Source of the DNA: Paraburkholderia sp. C35
GTDB taxonomy: Bacteria > Pseudomonadota > Gammaproteobacteria > Burkholderiales > Burkholderiaceae
NCBI RefSeq assembly: GCF_003121405.1
Contig: NZ_QBUY01000031.1
Location: 17,950-81,949 of the forward strand
Length of the DNA stretch: 64,000 nucleotides
Direction of reading: 5' to 3'
The notes below the pieces were generated by a model. That model saw only the letters and a list, made by a program, of their open reading frames with translations, was not told the origin of the DNA and made no database searches. Position numbers and translations under genes: made by a program. Of the stretch, positions 1 through 9,531 are shown piece by piece (the stretch's first letter is position 1; each line of letters begins with the position of its first letter).

Positions 1-11
1 GAAACGTGCCG

Positions 12-1745
12 CTACCGATTTCCGTACGCCTCGGCCTTCGGATCTGGCGCATCGCCTTGGGCGCGATTACTACCGACAGCCAACAAATACCAGACCCGCG
101 CCGGTACCGGAAACCGATGATGTCTGCAGGCGATAAAGTCCAGTCCGTAACGCCCCGCCATTCGAGCAGGCGAAGCTTGCTGCACGTCCCGACTATCAAG
201 CTCGATGAACTGCTTCATGCGAGCGCGGAGTTCCGTCAGATCCTCGGGCAATTCCAGCATCTCGGTGCTTCCCGTGGATGAATGGACATCATCGAAATAC
301 CACCGCTCCACCGAACACAGATCGGGATGCCACAATTGTGGCTGGACCGTCGGTGCCATAGCTTTCAATCCCTGACGGAACGCGACATAGTTCTCTTCCA
401 TCCCTAGGGTTGCACACCAGGTTGCAAGCGTCCCCGACATCCACGACGCACCCATCAAAGACTCCAGCAAAGCCTTATCGGGGTTAACAACAACGTCGAC
501 CAGGTCGTCGAGAGAATCTGAGCTAATCGGAAATCCCCGACGTTGCGCGAAGGCGAATACCAGCCTCCAGCACATTTCGCTTAAGTACCACTTCGCGGAC
601 TGATGCCGACCAGTCAGCGTGAGTAACAGCAAGGCTAGCGCAACTTCAATAGCATTTTCGTCAAGCACTGGCGACGCCGTGGCCGACATGTTCTCCAGCA
701 TTCGACTGAGTACATCTGCAATGTCCGTCGCGTGCTTCATACCGACTTCCTTATCCAGCAGAAAGCAGTATGCAAGACCTATAGTTGCAATGAGCCCGAC
801 ATGCTCCAGAAGAACAAGTGCATACTCCGCGCTCTCGCCCGAATATCCTGACATGCCGTCCCGGACATCCGCATAAGGAGCCATCTTGTTGACGTAGTGG
901 GCGCCTGCCTCGAGGTATGTGATAACAAGGTGATCGTATGCGTTGACCACTTCCTTCGATTCGCTAGCATCGGATTGCTGTATCCGGTGCCATGCTTTCA
1001 GCAGAAACCGCTCTGCGGCAATAACTGCCTGTCTCGTATCGCCAGCGTCCTGGGCGGCCTTGACAAACATATTTAGCGCAAGATTCAGGCGGGTGAGCAC
1101 TTTGCCCAACCTCTTCCCGTCCTTGGCAGCATCAAGCCGTACCCCGTTTTCGCTCAGGCCCAACTGCCGAACCAGCATCCGGTCCAGATCGAGCATGGAA
1201 TAGTCGCGCTCGCCCGCGAACGCCAGCGCCTTTCTAAGATCGGTACGGTCCTGCTCCAGAAAGACATGCTCATCGAGCATGTAGCGTTCAATGAGTTCCG
1301 CGACCTTATCGCCGCTCCAAAACTCAAATTCGGCTTCTTTCTGATGCTTTTCGACAAAGCCCGTCCAGTTTGGCTGCGTATCCTGTTTCAGGTCACCCGT
1401 CGTAGCAAGAACAATTCGTTTTCTAAGGTTGCTGTGAGCAGGCTCAACCTCTCGTGGGAGATATACCTCGAGGATCTCATTAAGGCTCGGTCTGACGGCC
1501 TGGACGCCAACGTCCCAATCCTGGCGCCCGAGATCGCCTTGTTTGATCGTGAAAAGGACCAGCTCCTCTACCTTGTCATTTGGGTTAGGTCCCACGACGG
1601 GCAAGTCAACACCAAACTGTCTTACCCCAGCCTGAGGACGAACCACAGGTGTGTAACCCATGGCAACCAGTAGGTCTGGGAGTAACCGGTCGAACTCGTC
1701 GCGCTCTCTGAGCGTGCGAAGGAAACTGGAAATGATCAGCTTCAT
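12..1745 (-). CDS. Mrr-like PD-(D/E)xK domain protein with long helical C-terminus
   Basis: A 577-residue protein. Residues 14-75 look like a divergent Mrr-type nuclease fold: a helix (RDEFDRLLPDLLVAMGY), then FGVDLPVVG with a candidate metal-binding Asp47, then a strand ELVLFTIKQGD with Lys68. The acidic or Gln residue normally two before the Lys is Thr66, so catalysis is uncertain. Residues from about 180 to the end are helical with no motif I recognise. Its start codon overlaps the stop of the 651-residue gene upstream (ATGA), so the two are translationally coupled and probably act together. An Mrr-like N-terminus on a large helical body suggests a DNA-targeting defence protein, but that is inference. 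Confidence 0.75.
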   Translation of the reverse strand: MKLIISSFLRTLRERDEFDRLLPDLLVAMGYTPVVRPQAGVRQFGVDLPVVGPNPNDKVEELVLFTIKQGDLGRQDWDVGVQAVRPSLNEILEVYLPREVEPAHSNLRKRIVLATTGDLKQDTQPNWTGFVEKHQKEAEFEFWSGDKVAELIERYMLDEHVFLEQDRTDLRKALAFAGERDYSMLDLDRMLVRQLGLSENGVRLDAAKDGKRLGKVLTRLNLALNMFVKAAQDAGDTRQAVIAAERFLLKAWHRIQQSDASESKEVVNAYDHLVITYLEAGAHYVNKMAPYADVRDGMSGYSGESAEYALVLLEHVGLIATIGLAYCFLLDKEVGMKHATDIADVLSRMLENMSATASPVLDENAIEVALALLLLTLTGRHQSAKWYLSEMCWRLVFAFAQRRGFPISSDSLDDLVDVVVNPDKALLESLMGASWMSGTLATWCATLGMEENYVAFRQGLKAMAPTVQPQLWHPDLCSVERWYFDDVHSSTGSTEMLELPEDLTELRARMKQFIELDSRDVQQASPARMAGRYGLDFIACRHHRFPVPARVWYLLAVGSNRAQGDAPDPKAEAYGNR

Positions 1746-3697
1746 TTATCGCCTCGCTGCAACCGTTGCAGATGCAAACGCCGATTCGCCTGTCCGACAG
1801 GGTCGAAAATGTCCCGTCTCGGTAACGTGGCACTGGAATGTATCGGCACCATCTCCGTCACCTTCGAAAACTCGGCGTCAACGTATCGGAAGAAACCTGT
1901 TCCCCCTTTAACCGGAACTGGCGTTGCCAACCTGCCCAATATAGACTTCTCACGTGCCTCTTTCATCTTCAGAGACATGTCCTTTTGACGTGCTCTTGAG
2001 AAACTACGAACGATCTGCGCCGGTGGCCGAAGTTCATTCGCGAACGGAAGTTCATCAATCGCCGACGTCCACTGCCCGACTCGCACAACGATATCATCAA
2101 GCAACGCCTGCTCTGCAGCGTCCGAAGACTTTGCTCTGGCCAACTGCAGCTGTTGGGCTGTCACTGTTGGGTAGTCGTACCCAATCTCCTCACTCAGCAC
2201 CTCCCGGACGAGATGATGTACACGAGATGGTGCATCATGTGTCTTGAGAAACGAAAGCATCAGTGAGATCGACTGCTTTTCGTTAAGGACAAAGCCCAGC
2301 ACACGTCGGCACAAAAATATCAGACCGTCCGCATCAAGCCTGTCAATCTGTTGAATGTCGAACTCCAGAGGCCCGACATCGTGTAGTGACGCGTGCGAAA
2401 GCAAGCCCCCCGCAGAGGCAGGAAGCTTACGTCCCTCCTCCAGCAACCAGCTCGTTATCGTCACTTCCAGTACCGCAGTGTTTTTCAAAAGCCAGTAAAG
2501 CGACTGGTCAAACAGATTCGCGACTTCCGACGTGTTGAACTCACCACTTCCATGCCTACGCACCCAGTTTGTGAGCCAATCCGTTGCAGCATCGCGCTGC
2601 TCCGTGCCCAGCATCAAGCTGAGAACGTGGTCGATATGTCCGATCTCACTAACGAATTTCGAGTCGAAACCCAGACAGGCTCCCAACAGCGCAGGAATGG
2701 CCTCACTGTTGGGTCGCGCACGATAGATTGCAGGCAACTCCGCGGCCAGCGCTAGCATGGCTGCCTCATCTTCTTCCTGTAGAAGTCGCGTCCATTCGTC
2801 GGCGCAGAGTTCGTGAAACGGCAAACATGCAGCCACTACATCACAGGCTTTCCGATGCGCTTCGCTTCCTTGATTTTGCAGATGTGGCTTGAGCACGTCT
2901 TCGACTAGCTCAACATTGTAGTCAGGCAATTGTCGTTTAGCGCAGCATCGTGCCAGCACCCAGAGACTAACGTCGCGGACAAGCGGGACACCGAGCTTTA
3001 CTCCTGCTCCAGCGTGTCTAAGCGCTGCGTCAAAATCTACAATTCCGAAAGCCAGCAATGCTGCCCTGTACAAATCCGTGGATGCTTCCGACGGCACCGC
3101 TTCAAAAGTGGAGACGACTTCCGAGCGGAGCCCCTCATCGTCTCGAAGCAAGTCGACTAACGAAACGAAAAATGGGGATGCAACCATACTCCCATTGTTT
3201 GCCGACTGTAGGGCACAGCAGAAGGTCAACAACGATGCAAAACGAATCGGCTTGATAGACCGGATAGCTTCGCCGACAAGGTTCGCGATCCCATACGGTT
3301 TTTGCGAAGACGCAGCAAGCGCGTCGGCCGCTTCAAGCAACACGTCCCTCGATTCGCTCGCAAGCAGCAACAGGTAAGTGCCAGCGTGCTCCGTTTGCAG
3401 CACATCGTATTTGAACAGGTTGTCGGCTGCCACAAATAACGAGGAAGCGTCGCCCACTTCGCCGCGTTGATATACCTCGCGCGCAACACACTTGTTCCGT
3501 TCGTGCAGGGAGTCAAAAGACAGCTCTTGCTCCTTGACCGTAAATCCTTGCGAAGCTGCCACGCCGGCAAAGATATCGACCTCTTGCGTAGAAATATCAA
3601 TCGACAGCTTCTCGCTACGCGTCCGGTGAAGCTCGAGCGCGAGTTGGCCCAAGGTACGAGGAATGTTATCGGACGAGGAGTTTGTCATCATGTGCAT
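1742..3697 (-). CDS. Large helical (HEAT/ARM-like) protein coupled to the Mrr-like gene
   Basis: A 651-residue, almost entirely helical protein with no signal peptide or membrane segment. Repeated amphipathic helices rich in Leu and Ala (for example around residues 110-320) look like a HEAT/ARM-type solenoid, though I cannot assign a family. The last 60 residues are more basic. Several Met codons cluster at the N-terminus (MHMM), so the exact start is uncertain by a few codons. The gene overlaps the following Mrr-like gene by four bases. A solenoid sensor or scaffold paired with a nuclease is a common layout in bacterial conflict systems, but nothing here proves that role. Confidence 0.7.
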   Translation of the reverse strand: MHMMTNSSSDNIPRTLGQLALELHRTRSEKLSIDISTQEVDIFAGVAASQGFTVKEQELSFDSLHERNKCVAREVYQRGEVGDASSLFVAADNLFKYDVLQTEHAGTYLLLLASESRDVLLEAADALAASSQKPYGIANLVGEAIRSIKPIRFASLLTFCCALQSANNGSMVASPFFVSLVDLLRDDEGLRSEVVSTFEAVPSEASTDLYRAALLAFGIVDFDAALRHAGAGVKLGVPLVRDVSLWVLARCCAKRQLPDYNVELVEDVLKPHLQNQGSEAHRKACDVVAACLPFHELCADEWTRLLQEEDEAAMLALAAELPAIYRARPNSEAIPALLGACLGFDSKFVSEIGHIDHVLSLMLGTEQRDAATDWLTNWVRRHGSGEFNTSEVANLFDQSLYWLLKNTAVLEVTITSWLLEEGRKLPASAGGLLSHASLHDVGPLEFDIQQIDRLDADGLIFLCRRVLGFVLNEKQSISLMLSFLKTHDAPSRVHHLVREVLSEEIGYDYPTVTAQQLQLARAKSSDAAEQALLDDIVVRVGQWTSAIDELPFANELRPPAQIVRSFSRARQKDMSLKMKEAREKSILGRLATPVPVKGGTGFFRYVDAEFSKVTEMVPIHSSATLPRRDIFDPVGQANRRLHLQRLQRGDK

Positions 3698-3986
3698 CGC
3701 TTTATCTCAGTAACACTCAATCCACACTACCGCCGACGAGTCGGACAACTGCCGATTCTGCCGCGACCTTCGCGGAATATATGAAAACAGTCGAAGATGA
3801 GTCTCACGTGACAGCCGTCCATTGCGCGTCGCATCCTGCGCCGTGAGCCGCCCTCCGATGCCCCAGGTTGCCTTGTCTCAGCGCCCACCGACGCCCCTCG
3901 CAAGCTGGCGCAACGAATATCAGACTCCGATGAAAGCCCGTGCGCTCCGACATTCGACAGAGCGGTAGTGAGAAGAAGCCACCAGA

Positions 3987-4775
3987 TCAATTCTTAGTGT
4001 TAGCCGACGCTTCCGGTCCGGTGCCTTCTCGTTGTCCCGGTTGATTTGCGGGAGTGAAAAAATAAACCATCACGAACACCGCGAGTGCTCCGCCAGCCAA
4101 AACCCACCTGCTGATCTTTACTTCGATGAATCCCGGGATCACCGCGGCGATGCCGGCCACAGCCATTGCCATCACCGCCCAAAACACCTTGAACTGGAAG
4201 TCTGACGGGTTAGGCTTGAAGATCGCAATCAACAGGATGAACGTAACGAAAACAATCCCAAAGATGAACGCTAGTATGATGCTGGTTTGTTTCGACATCG
4301 GGTTCTTTGCTTCATGCTCGAAGCCGTAAATGGGCAGACCTGCTGCCGTGAGGTCATCCCGAAGCTTTTGGACAACTGGATTGCCCAGATACGCGACGGT
4401 GATGCGCTGCATGTTCGCGAAGGCAGTTGTGCCGGGCAGTGGGCTAATGTCCTTGAGTTCAGGAAACCACGAAAAAGCGCACCTCAGAAATTCGAAATGA
4501 GCCGGCATCGACTGCAGGATCGCCGCGCAATCCTCTGCAAACCCCTGTGCCCACATAGCACTTTTGTGCGCACCAAGCAGATCGCTGTTGCCGACGAACT
4601 CTTCGACGTAGTTAAAAAACGCGCCGCCACGCTTTTGGCATTCCAACGCCGCCCATTTCGCACCGTCTCCGTCCTTCGGCCCACAAATCGCATAGCGCTG
4701 CAATGACTCCATATAGGAGTTCTTCAAACCGGCAACCCGCTCCTTGGCAGCTACCACATCCTGCTCTTGGGTCAT
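3987..4775 (-). CDS. Membrane protein with a cytosolic helical N-terminus and three TM segments
   Basis: 262 residues. Residues 1-150 are soluble and helical with several Cys and Trp. Three hydrophobic segments follow at about 165-187, 197-217 and 224-243. The segment NPSDFQFKVFWAVMAMAVAG followed by AAVIPGFIEV and ending GGALAVFVMVYFFTPA is a recurrent membrane module that I have seen in bacterial proteins linked to conflict systems; no function is known to me. It starts 8 bases after the small gene at 4784-5035, and that gene overlaps another small gene, so the three form an operon. It could be a membrane-acting effector or anchor. The 289 bases between it and the 651-residue gene hold no gene I can support. 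Confidence 0.75.
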   Translation of the reverse strand: MTQEQDVVAAKERVAGLKNSYMESLQRYAICGPKDGDGAKWAALECQKRGGAFFNYVEEFVGNSDLLGAHKSAMWAQGFAEDCAAILQSMPAHFEFLRCAFSWFPELKDISPLPGTTAFANMQRITVAYLGNPVVQKLRDDLTAAGLPIYGFEHEAKNPMSKQTSIILAFIFGIVFVTFILLIAIFKPNPSDFQFKVFWAVMAMAVAGIAAVIPGFIEVKISRWVLAGGALAVFVMVYFFTPANQPGQREGTGPEASANTKN

Positions 4776-4783
4776 GGGAGCAC

Positions 4784-5035
4784 TTATCCTTTGGTTGCAG
4801 CAGCTGTGGCCAGCGCGAGCAGCGTACGTAGATCCGAGTTATCGATCCCCTCCATAACGGCGAAGATGGTCCCCGGGCAAACTTCGATCACTATCCGGGC
4901 CGCGTCTGCCCGAGACTTCGGGCGAGAGCGGTCAAGACGACGTGCGATTTCCCGGAGATTACTATCCGAAGGCGACCAATGTGCAATGCTACAAGATGAC
5001 TGGAGGCACCTTTTAAATTCGAGCAATGAGGGCAT
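4784..5035 (-). CDS. Small effector-associated-domain-like protein
   Basis: An 83-residue helical protein. Its C-terminal half (VCPGTIFAVMEGIDNSDLR then TLLALA) matches the end of the neighbouring 89-residue protein (CPSPGHHRYHGLDNSDLN then TLLALA), so the two are diverged paralogs. Short helical proteins with this Cys-Pro start and DNSDL-x-TLLALA ending resemble the standalone effector-associated domains described as death-like adaptors in bacterial conflict systems; the match is from memory and not verified. The start codon overlaps the stop of the upstream gene (TAATG), and the membrane protein gene follows 8 bases later. Confidence 0.7.
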   Translation of the reverse strand: MPSLLEFKRCLQSSCSIAHWSPSDSNLREIARRLDRSRPKSRADAARIVIEVCPGTIFAVMEGIDNSDLRTLLALATAAATKG

Positions 5036-5304
5036 TACAACCTCCCCCTTGCGGCTTGCAGGGCCAGCGCGAGTAACGTGTTGAGGTCACTATTGTCGAG
5101 GCCGTGGTACCGATGGTGTCCAGGCGAGGGGCACACAGACGCGACCGCCGAGTACCAATCTTCGTCGCTCGGCACTCGCCCAGACTCGCGAATACGCGCG
5201 ATCGCATTTTTGATAAGGGCAAGCTGAGTTTCGTTCGGCTCCCACGGCGCCAAGCCGAATTTTATTTTCAGTGCATGGGCGAGCTTTGCATCTCTATCTT
5301 GCAT
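5035..5304 (-). CDS. Small effector-associated-domain-like protein, first gene of the operon
   Basis: An 89-residue helical protein. It has the same C-terminal signature as its neighbour: Cys-Pro, a short loop, HGLDNSDLN, TLLALA. The N-terminal part (AHALKIKFGLAPWEPNETQL) is more conserved-looking than that of the downstream copy. The start is supported by an AGGAAAA ribosome site just before ATG. Two different copies in front of a membrane protein suggest an adaptor pair that recruits or oligomerises an effector, which is inference. Function otherwise unknown. Confidence 0.7.
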   Translation of the reverse strand: MQDRDAKLAHALKIKFGLAPWEPNETQLALIKNAIARIRESGRVPSDEDWYSAVASVCPSPGHHRYHGLDNSDLNTLLALALQAARGRL

Positions 5305-6057
5305 ATTTTCCTCGGTACAGTCTTATAGTTATTTGTGACGCAATAAGAGAAGTACGTCTGCATTCGAGAATGCAGCGACACAGATCAATTCGAACGGGCA
5401 AACCTATATTGGCGGATAGCAGAAACGAGGAGCGACGGGCCTGCGCACGCAGATGAATCGTGGCAAGTCCTTCGCTCCAGTCAGTGTTGCATCGACTTCG
5501 CCAACGAGTTCGCTTGCAGATAGTCAACAAGGTTCCAGCAGGCCGCCAGCGTTGCTTCGGCGACTTCGCGCCCGTATTCCGAGCCCAACCACGTCAGATG
5601 CAGCCTTCTTTGAGACGCTGCTAACGATCAGGATGTTCTCGCCCGTAGCCGCCATAGAGAAGCAACAACCATAGCCCAACTCTATCATAGAAATAGAAAA
5701 CACCTTACATTACTATGCAAAATATACTGATACCCACAGTGCTCCAGCGAAAATTCGCCATATTTTGGCACTTTTTACGTATTTTGGCTTATTTTGACAG
5801 ACATTCGTAACATTTTCGATAGCTTTCAGTGGGGCAGACTTCCCCCCGAACAACCTGCAAAGAAAGCGGAGAATCGTGCACGGAAGCCTCGCTTTCCTTC
5901 ATGTGGCGTATAGAGGGTTTGGCGCGTGAACGAGACCCGTCCCCCCGCCACGACCCGCCGCGACGGTCCCTATAGGGACAATGGTGACGCCGTGCCCCCG
6001 AGCAGCCCCCCCCTACCTTCCTGCGATCCGCATGTGCACAGACGGATTCGGGCGCCA
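5305..6057. other. Non-coding gap with short ATTTTGGC repeats
   Basis: I see no convincing gene. The right half of the gap, downstream of the patatin-like gene, is GC-rich with C tracts (about 5935-6010). The centre is AT-rich and carries three copies of TATTTTGRC at 5761-5769, 5780-5788 and 5790-5798. They may be protein-binding sites but could be chance in AT-rich DNA. The left end should hold the promoter for the small-protein operon reading leftwards from 5304. Confidence 0.4.
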
Positions 6058-8679
6058 TTACCCATGACGGTCAGTCGCACGACCCAAGTATGTAGCGATT
6101 GAATCGCGGTACCGCAAGCACAGGGCGTGGGCCGCATCAGACTCATAGCCACAATTCCTACCAGCGAATATGGCGGCGTGCGCCCAAGCGTATCGTGCTA
6201 TGACAGGAGTAGTCACCGGGTCAAGCGTCCAGCCTAAGGGTGGCGAGTTGAGCATTCGCTGCAATTGACTTTCTCGCTCGTCTGCGGGCATGGCCTCGTC
6301 AACCGATGCGAGGTAGCGATCGTAAGTCGCGCGCGACGAAAGCCCCCAACGTACGAAGTGGCCTTCAGGAAGGGAGCGCTCGACCGTATCCGCGATATCC
6401 CGCGCGCGTCCAGCACGGGATTCCTCAGCCAGCGTGATTGGCGCGGTCAACGTAGCTATTACGCTGGTCGGATTAAACCGCTCGCCATCAACGTATGGCA
6501 GATCTTCGTCGGGGTTGCTCGTGACGTAGATGACGTAAACGTTCTTCCGGTCATGGGGCGGGAACTGCTGAAGCAGTTCAGATATCGACTCTAGTCCGGA
6601 ATTGTCAGCAAGACCGCCATCGGTCACAGTCACCGATGAATATCCGTTTTCGCACCCACTACCACTCGCTGTCCTGAGCCCGTTCACTGGTCTGTCTGCA
6701 CATGCGGTACCGACAGCGCTCACGATGGGAAAACGCGCGCTATTCAACACAGCGTCGATTGCTCGGATATTTGAGTCCAGAATACGAGCGCCAGGAAGTT
6801 GGAGCGGTACGCTGCTCGCAACTGCCCGTTTCCCATCCGATGCAGTCGTGCTATTGAACATCAGGATCGGCTCCACGAAATCCCCGACGGGTCTTCGATC
6901 AAGATTTTTCTCAAGACGGCCTTGAGAAACCAAATCGGGCTTTCCAGCTTCCAGTTGTCGCCACCCGCGGACCCAAGCATCCGTGAGAGCGGCGTCCCGA
7001 GTAGCATTCTCATGGGGTTTCAGAGAAGCAATCGGAACGTCGTGAAGCAACATCCGTGACATTGATGGCGAGAGAAAATCTGAGCTGAAATATTCTTCCA
7101 TCGTGGATGTCCATGACCGACCATGTATCAGTCGCGGACCCGGCTCAAGGCGGAACATGCCCTCATCGGCAGCAGCTGTCCATACCATTGCGCCGAGCGA
7201 GCCACCCGACACGCCACTAATCGCAAATACATGCTTCCTCACCCATCCCTGAGTCTTCTCATCAGCCGCAGCAAGAGTCATGGCGACGTGAGCCGCCGCC
7301 CGAACTCCACCTCCGGCCGCGGCGACAAGGATGATGGGTGGATTGACTTCATCGCGGTGCGCCGTGGCCCAATCCGAGCGAAATTTTTCAAACTGTGACG
7401 CGGGGACTTTTGCCAGTCGAGGTGGCCCCATGAGTTCCGGCAGCATGTCGAGTGTGGGCGCCAGCCGGTATATTACATATCCGCCAAAGCATGCAAGCGC
7501 AATAGCGACAGGCGCGCCCAACTTCCTGAAATAGGGAAGATGAGCAAACAGGCTCAAAAATATTAGGAGCGATATGAGGGCTGGCAGTACTAGCAGAGCA
7601 ATGAACTGGCCTTGCAACCACACAAGCGTAGTCAACAGCAAGGCCGTTACTCCGCCCAGCGCAATGTACCTTACAACGCCTCCTGTTCGCCCGCGGCCCT
7701 CCAGGCGCTCCTTGAAGAGTACAGCGCTCAACGTTCCAGGCAGCATCCAGACGCTCGCGACAATGACCACCTTCAGCGAAATTTCCGGCTCTGCCGAGCC
7801 ATGCAGGAGCCAGCGAAGATCCGAGCAGAAGTAAATAAATACCAATCCTGCAGCTACATCTGTGATGCCCGCTGACGTCGGAAAAATTCCTGTTCCTTTC
7901 TTCGTCCTATACAGGCGAACAATCATGAGTGCAATTGGGGCAGCCAAGCCCAACATCGCCGCGGAGGTGTACCCGGCAAGCGCAAAGACAGAGAGGTAGG
8001 AGTAGAAAGCCACCGCTACGCCAAGCCACATGCGACCAGGCTGTAGAGCTTCTCGCGCCAGCGGCACCGTTGCGATTGCCAGAAGCGTTGCTACCGTCTT
8101 TCCCGAAAAGTCAACGAGCGGGGACGATAATAGCGGAGCCAACAGTAGGCCGTACGCGCATACGGTGAGCAAAAGTGTGGTAGTAAGCGTTTTCCAGAAC
8201 CGGAACTTTTCGGGGTAGTTCCGCTCGACGACGCCTTCCCATGTCGACAAACGTGATATATCCGCATACGCCCAAGACATGCAGAGCACCAAGACGTTGC
8301 CGGCTATCCAAAGAAGTGCGTCTCTCCCTGGCGCCTCGAATCCTCCTAACAAATTTCGGTCTAGAGGCGTGAGATAGAACGCAGTTGCTAACGAACTCTG
8401 CAACGACCGTGACTGGGCTGGTACAAACAGCGCAAACGAATATACCAATGTGATGATAGCAATGAAGCGGATCCGAAGAATTGCGCTCGAGATACCCGCG
8501 TATGCAGCCTGCCATACAAATCCTCTTGCAAGGGCAACGAGTTCTGCTCGCCCCCGCACGACAAGAATCAGTAGAGCGATAGTCGATAACCACATCAAAT
8601 TTCGATCCACCGTCACAAATGCAATCGCTGGCTGCAGTACCGGTTGAAGATAGGTCGAAACCATGCTCATGTAACTCAT
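6058..8679 (-). CDS. Multipass membrane protein with C-terminal patatin-like phospholipase domain
   Basis: 873 residues. The first 420 hold about ten hydrophobic segments, so this half is an integral membrane domain. A patatin-like lipase domain follows: a glycine-rich oxyanion region (AAAGGGVRAAAHV, near residue 465), the nucleophile elbow GVSGGSLG (GxSxG, near 488) and the catalytic Asp motif DGGLADNSG (near 685). Both members of the Ser-Asp dyad are present, so it is probably active. Patatin-like enzymes hydrolyse acyl chains of phospholipids. Fusion to a large membrane domain suggests it works at the inner membrane. No CD-NTase lies beside it, so it is not a CBASS CapV by context. A decayed copy of its C-terminus lies at 34811-35375. 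Confidence 0.85.
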   Translation of the reverse strand: MSYMSMVSTYLQPVLQPAIAFVTVDRNLMWLSTIALLILVVRGRAELVALARGFVWQAAYAGISSAILRIRFIAIITLVYSFALFVPAQSRSLQSSLATAFYLTPLDRNLLGGFEAPGRDALLWIAGNVLVLCMSWAYADISRLSTWEGVVERNYPEKFRFWKTLTTTLLLTVCAYGLLLAPLLSSPLVDFSGKTVATLLAIATVPLAREALQPGRMWLGVAVAFYSYLSVFALAGYTSAAMLGLAAPIALMIVRLYRTKKGTGIFPTSAGITDVAAGLVFIYFCSDLRWLLHGSAEPEISLKVVIVASVWMLPGTLSAVLFKERLEGRGRTGGVVRYIALGGVTALLLTTLVWLQGQFIALLVLPALISLLIFLSLFAHLPYFRKLGAPVAIALACFGGYVIYRLAPTLDMLPELMGPPRLAKVPASQFEKFRSDWATAHRDEVNPPIILVAAAGGGVRAAAHVAMTLAAADEKTQGWVRKHVFAISGVSGGSLGAMVWTAAADEGMFRLEPGPRLIHGRSWTSTMEEYFSSDFLSPSMSRMLLHDVPIASLKPHENATRDAALTDAWVRGWRQLEAGKPDLVSQGRLEKNLDRRPVGDFVEPILMFNSTTASDGKRAVASSVPLQLPGARILDSNIRAIDAVLNSARFPIVSAVGTACADRPVNGLRTASGSGCENGYSSVTVTDGGLADNSGLESISELLQQFPPHDRKNVYVIYVTSNPDEDLPYVDGERFNPTSVIATLTAPITLAEESRAGRARDIADTVERSLPEGHFVRWGLSSRATYDRYLASVDEAMPADERESQLQRMLNSPPLGWTLDPVTTPVIARYAWAHAAIFAGRNCGYESDAAHALCLRYRDSIATYLGRATDRHG

Positions 8680-8817
8680 ATCATCGAACAGTACTTTGCA
8701 AACATACGTTTACGACAGCTTCGCTGATGATCTTTAGATACGATTCCGTAAATTCTGTATTACGTTTCGTTTAAAAGAGAACGCTACACCTTTCGAGAAA
8801 AACGAAAGGAGCATTTC

Positions 8818-9093
8818 ATGTTGAACGTTAAATCGAGTCGCGGTGACCCTCTCGCGCTGGTTGTGTGGTCTCTTTCTGTAACAGTTGTGCCCTACTTCGA
8901 CCTATCCGCCGTCCTTGCGATGAAAGATATGCTGGTGATGTGCAGAATCGACATTTCTGGCTTGACCGCCATATGCGCACTGCTTTCGACGAGCCTCACC
9001 ATTGCACTTGCGAGTTACTATCTGCAACGAAGGAAACAAGCTTTATACGCTGATTTCTGGAAGGCCTTCCTGGGCCCCGGCTCGAACTCGTAG
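8818..9093 (+). CDS. Small membrane protein
   Basis: A 91-residue protein with two hydrophobic stretches (about residues 11-35 and 47-66) and a basic segment QRRKQ after the second one, as expected for a two-helix inner-membrane protein. The start is supported by an AAAGGAG ribosome site upstream of ATG at good spacing. It is transcribed away from the patatin-like gene; the 138 bases between them must hold both promoters. I do not recognise a family. Confidence 0.5.
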   Translation: MLNVKSSRGDPLALVVWSLSVTVVPYFDLSAVLAMKDMLVMCRIDISGLTAICALLSTSLTIALASYYLQRRKQALYADFWKAFLGPGSNS

Positions 9094-9531
9094 CAAAGGT
9101 CATCGTGGAGGGACCGCCGACAATGGCAATGTACCTATTCATCAAAGTTCAACGCATAGCCCAAGTGGCCCGAAAGCTCGCTGAGTCTGCGTTTGTTGTA
9201 CGCTGATTGCCAGATCCAGAACAATAGCGAATTCACTCAAGTCCCTCCACATTCGCGAATCGGCGCGAATGTCAGCTCATTGCAGATCCGGTTGAAAACC
9301 TGGGATAAAAGAAGACTATCGAGCGATCGGTCGCGCCAAAGAGATAAAACAGCCTTCATCATCGTGGCCGTCGGGTACTAAGCTACGTACGCGCATATGT
9401 CTTCCGCGATGTCGCACGTCAAGTCGGAGCGCAGTAAAATTGAATGCCCAATCGACGACGACAGCTGGTCGCGTGAAAGTTGAAAACGGATCCACCGAGT
9501 CTCCCAGAACATAAATTGCAAACTGATATCC
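9094..9531. other. Gap without a supported gene
   Basis: Short open frames here have no ribosome sites and no recognisable protein features. I see no hairpin or repeat worth naming. Confidence 0.4.

Noticed and set aside
3727..3990. 87-codon minus-strand frame between the 651-residue gene and the membrane protein gene
   Set aside because: No ribosome site of its own and a composition that looks like translated non-coding DNA.
5761..5798. Iteron-type replication origin from TATTTTGRC repeats
   Set aside because: Only three short copies with uneven spacing and no replication initiator gene nearby.
6058..8679. Patatin-like gene as a CBASS effector (CapV) working with the Cap2/Cap3-like genes
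   Set aside because: It lies 38 kb from the E2-E1/JAMM operon, no CD-NTase is seen, and it has a large membrane domain that typical CapV proteins lack.
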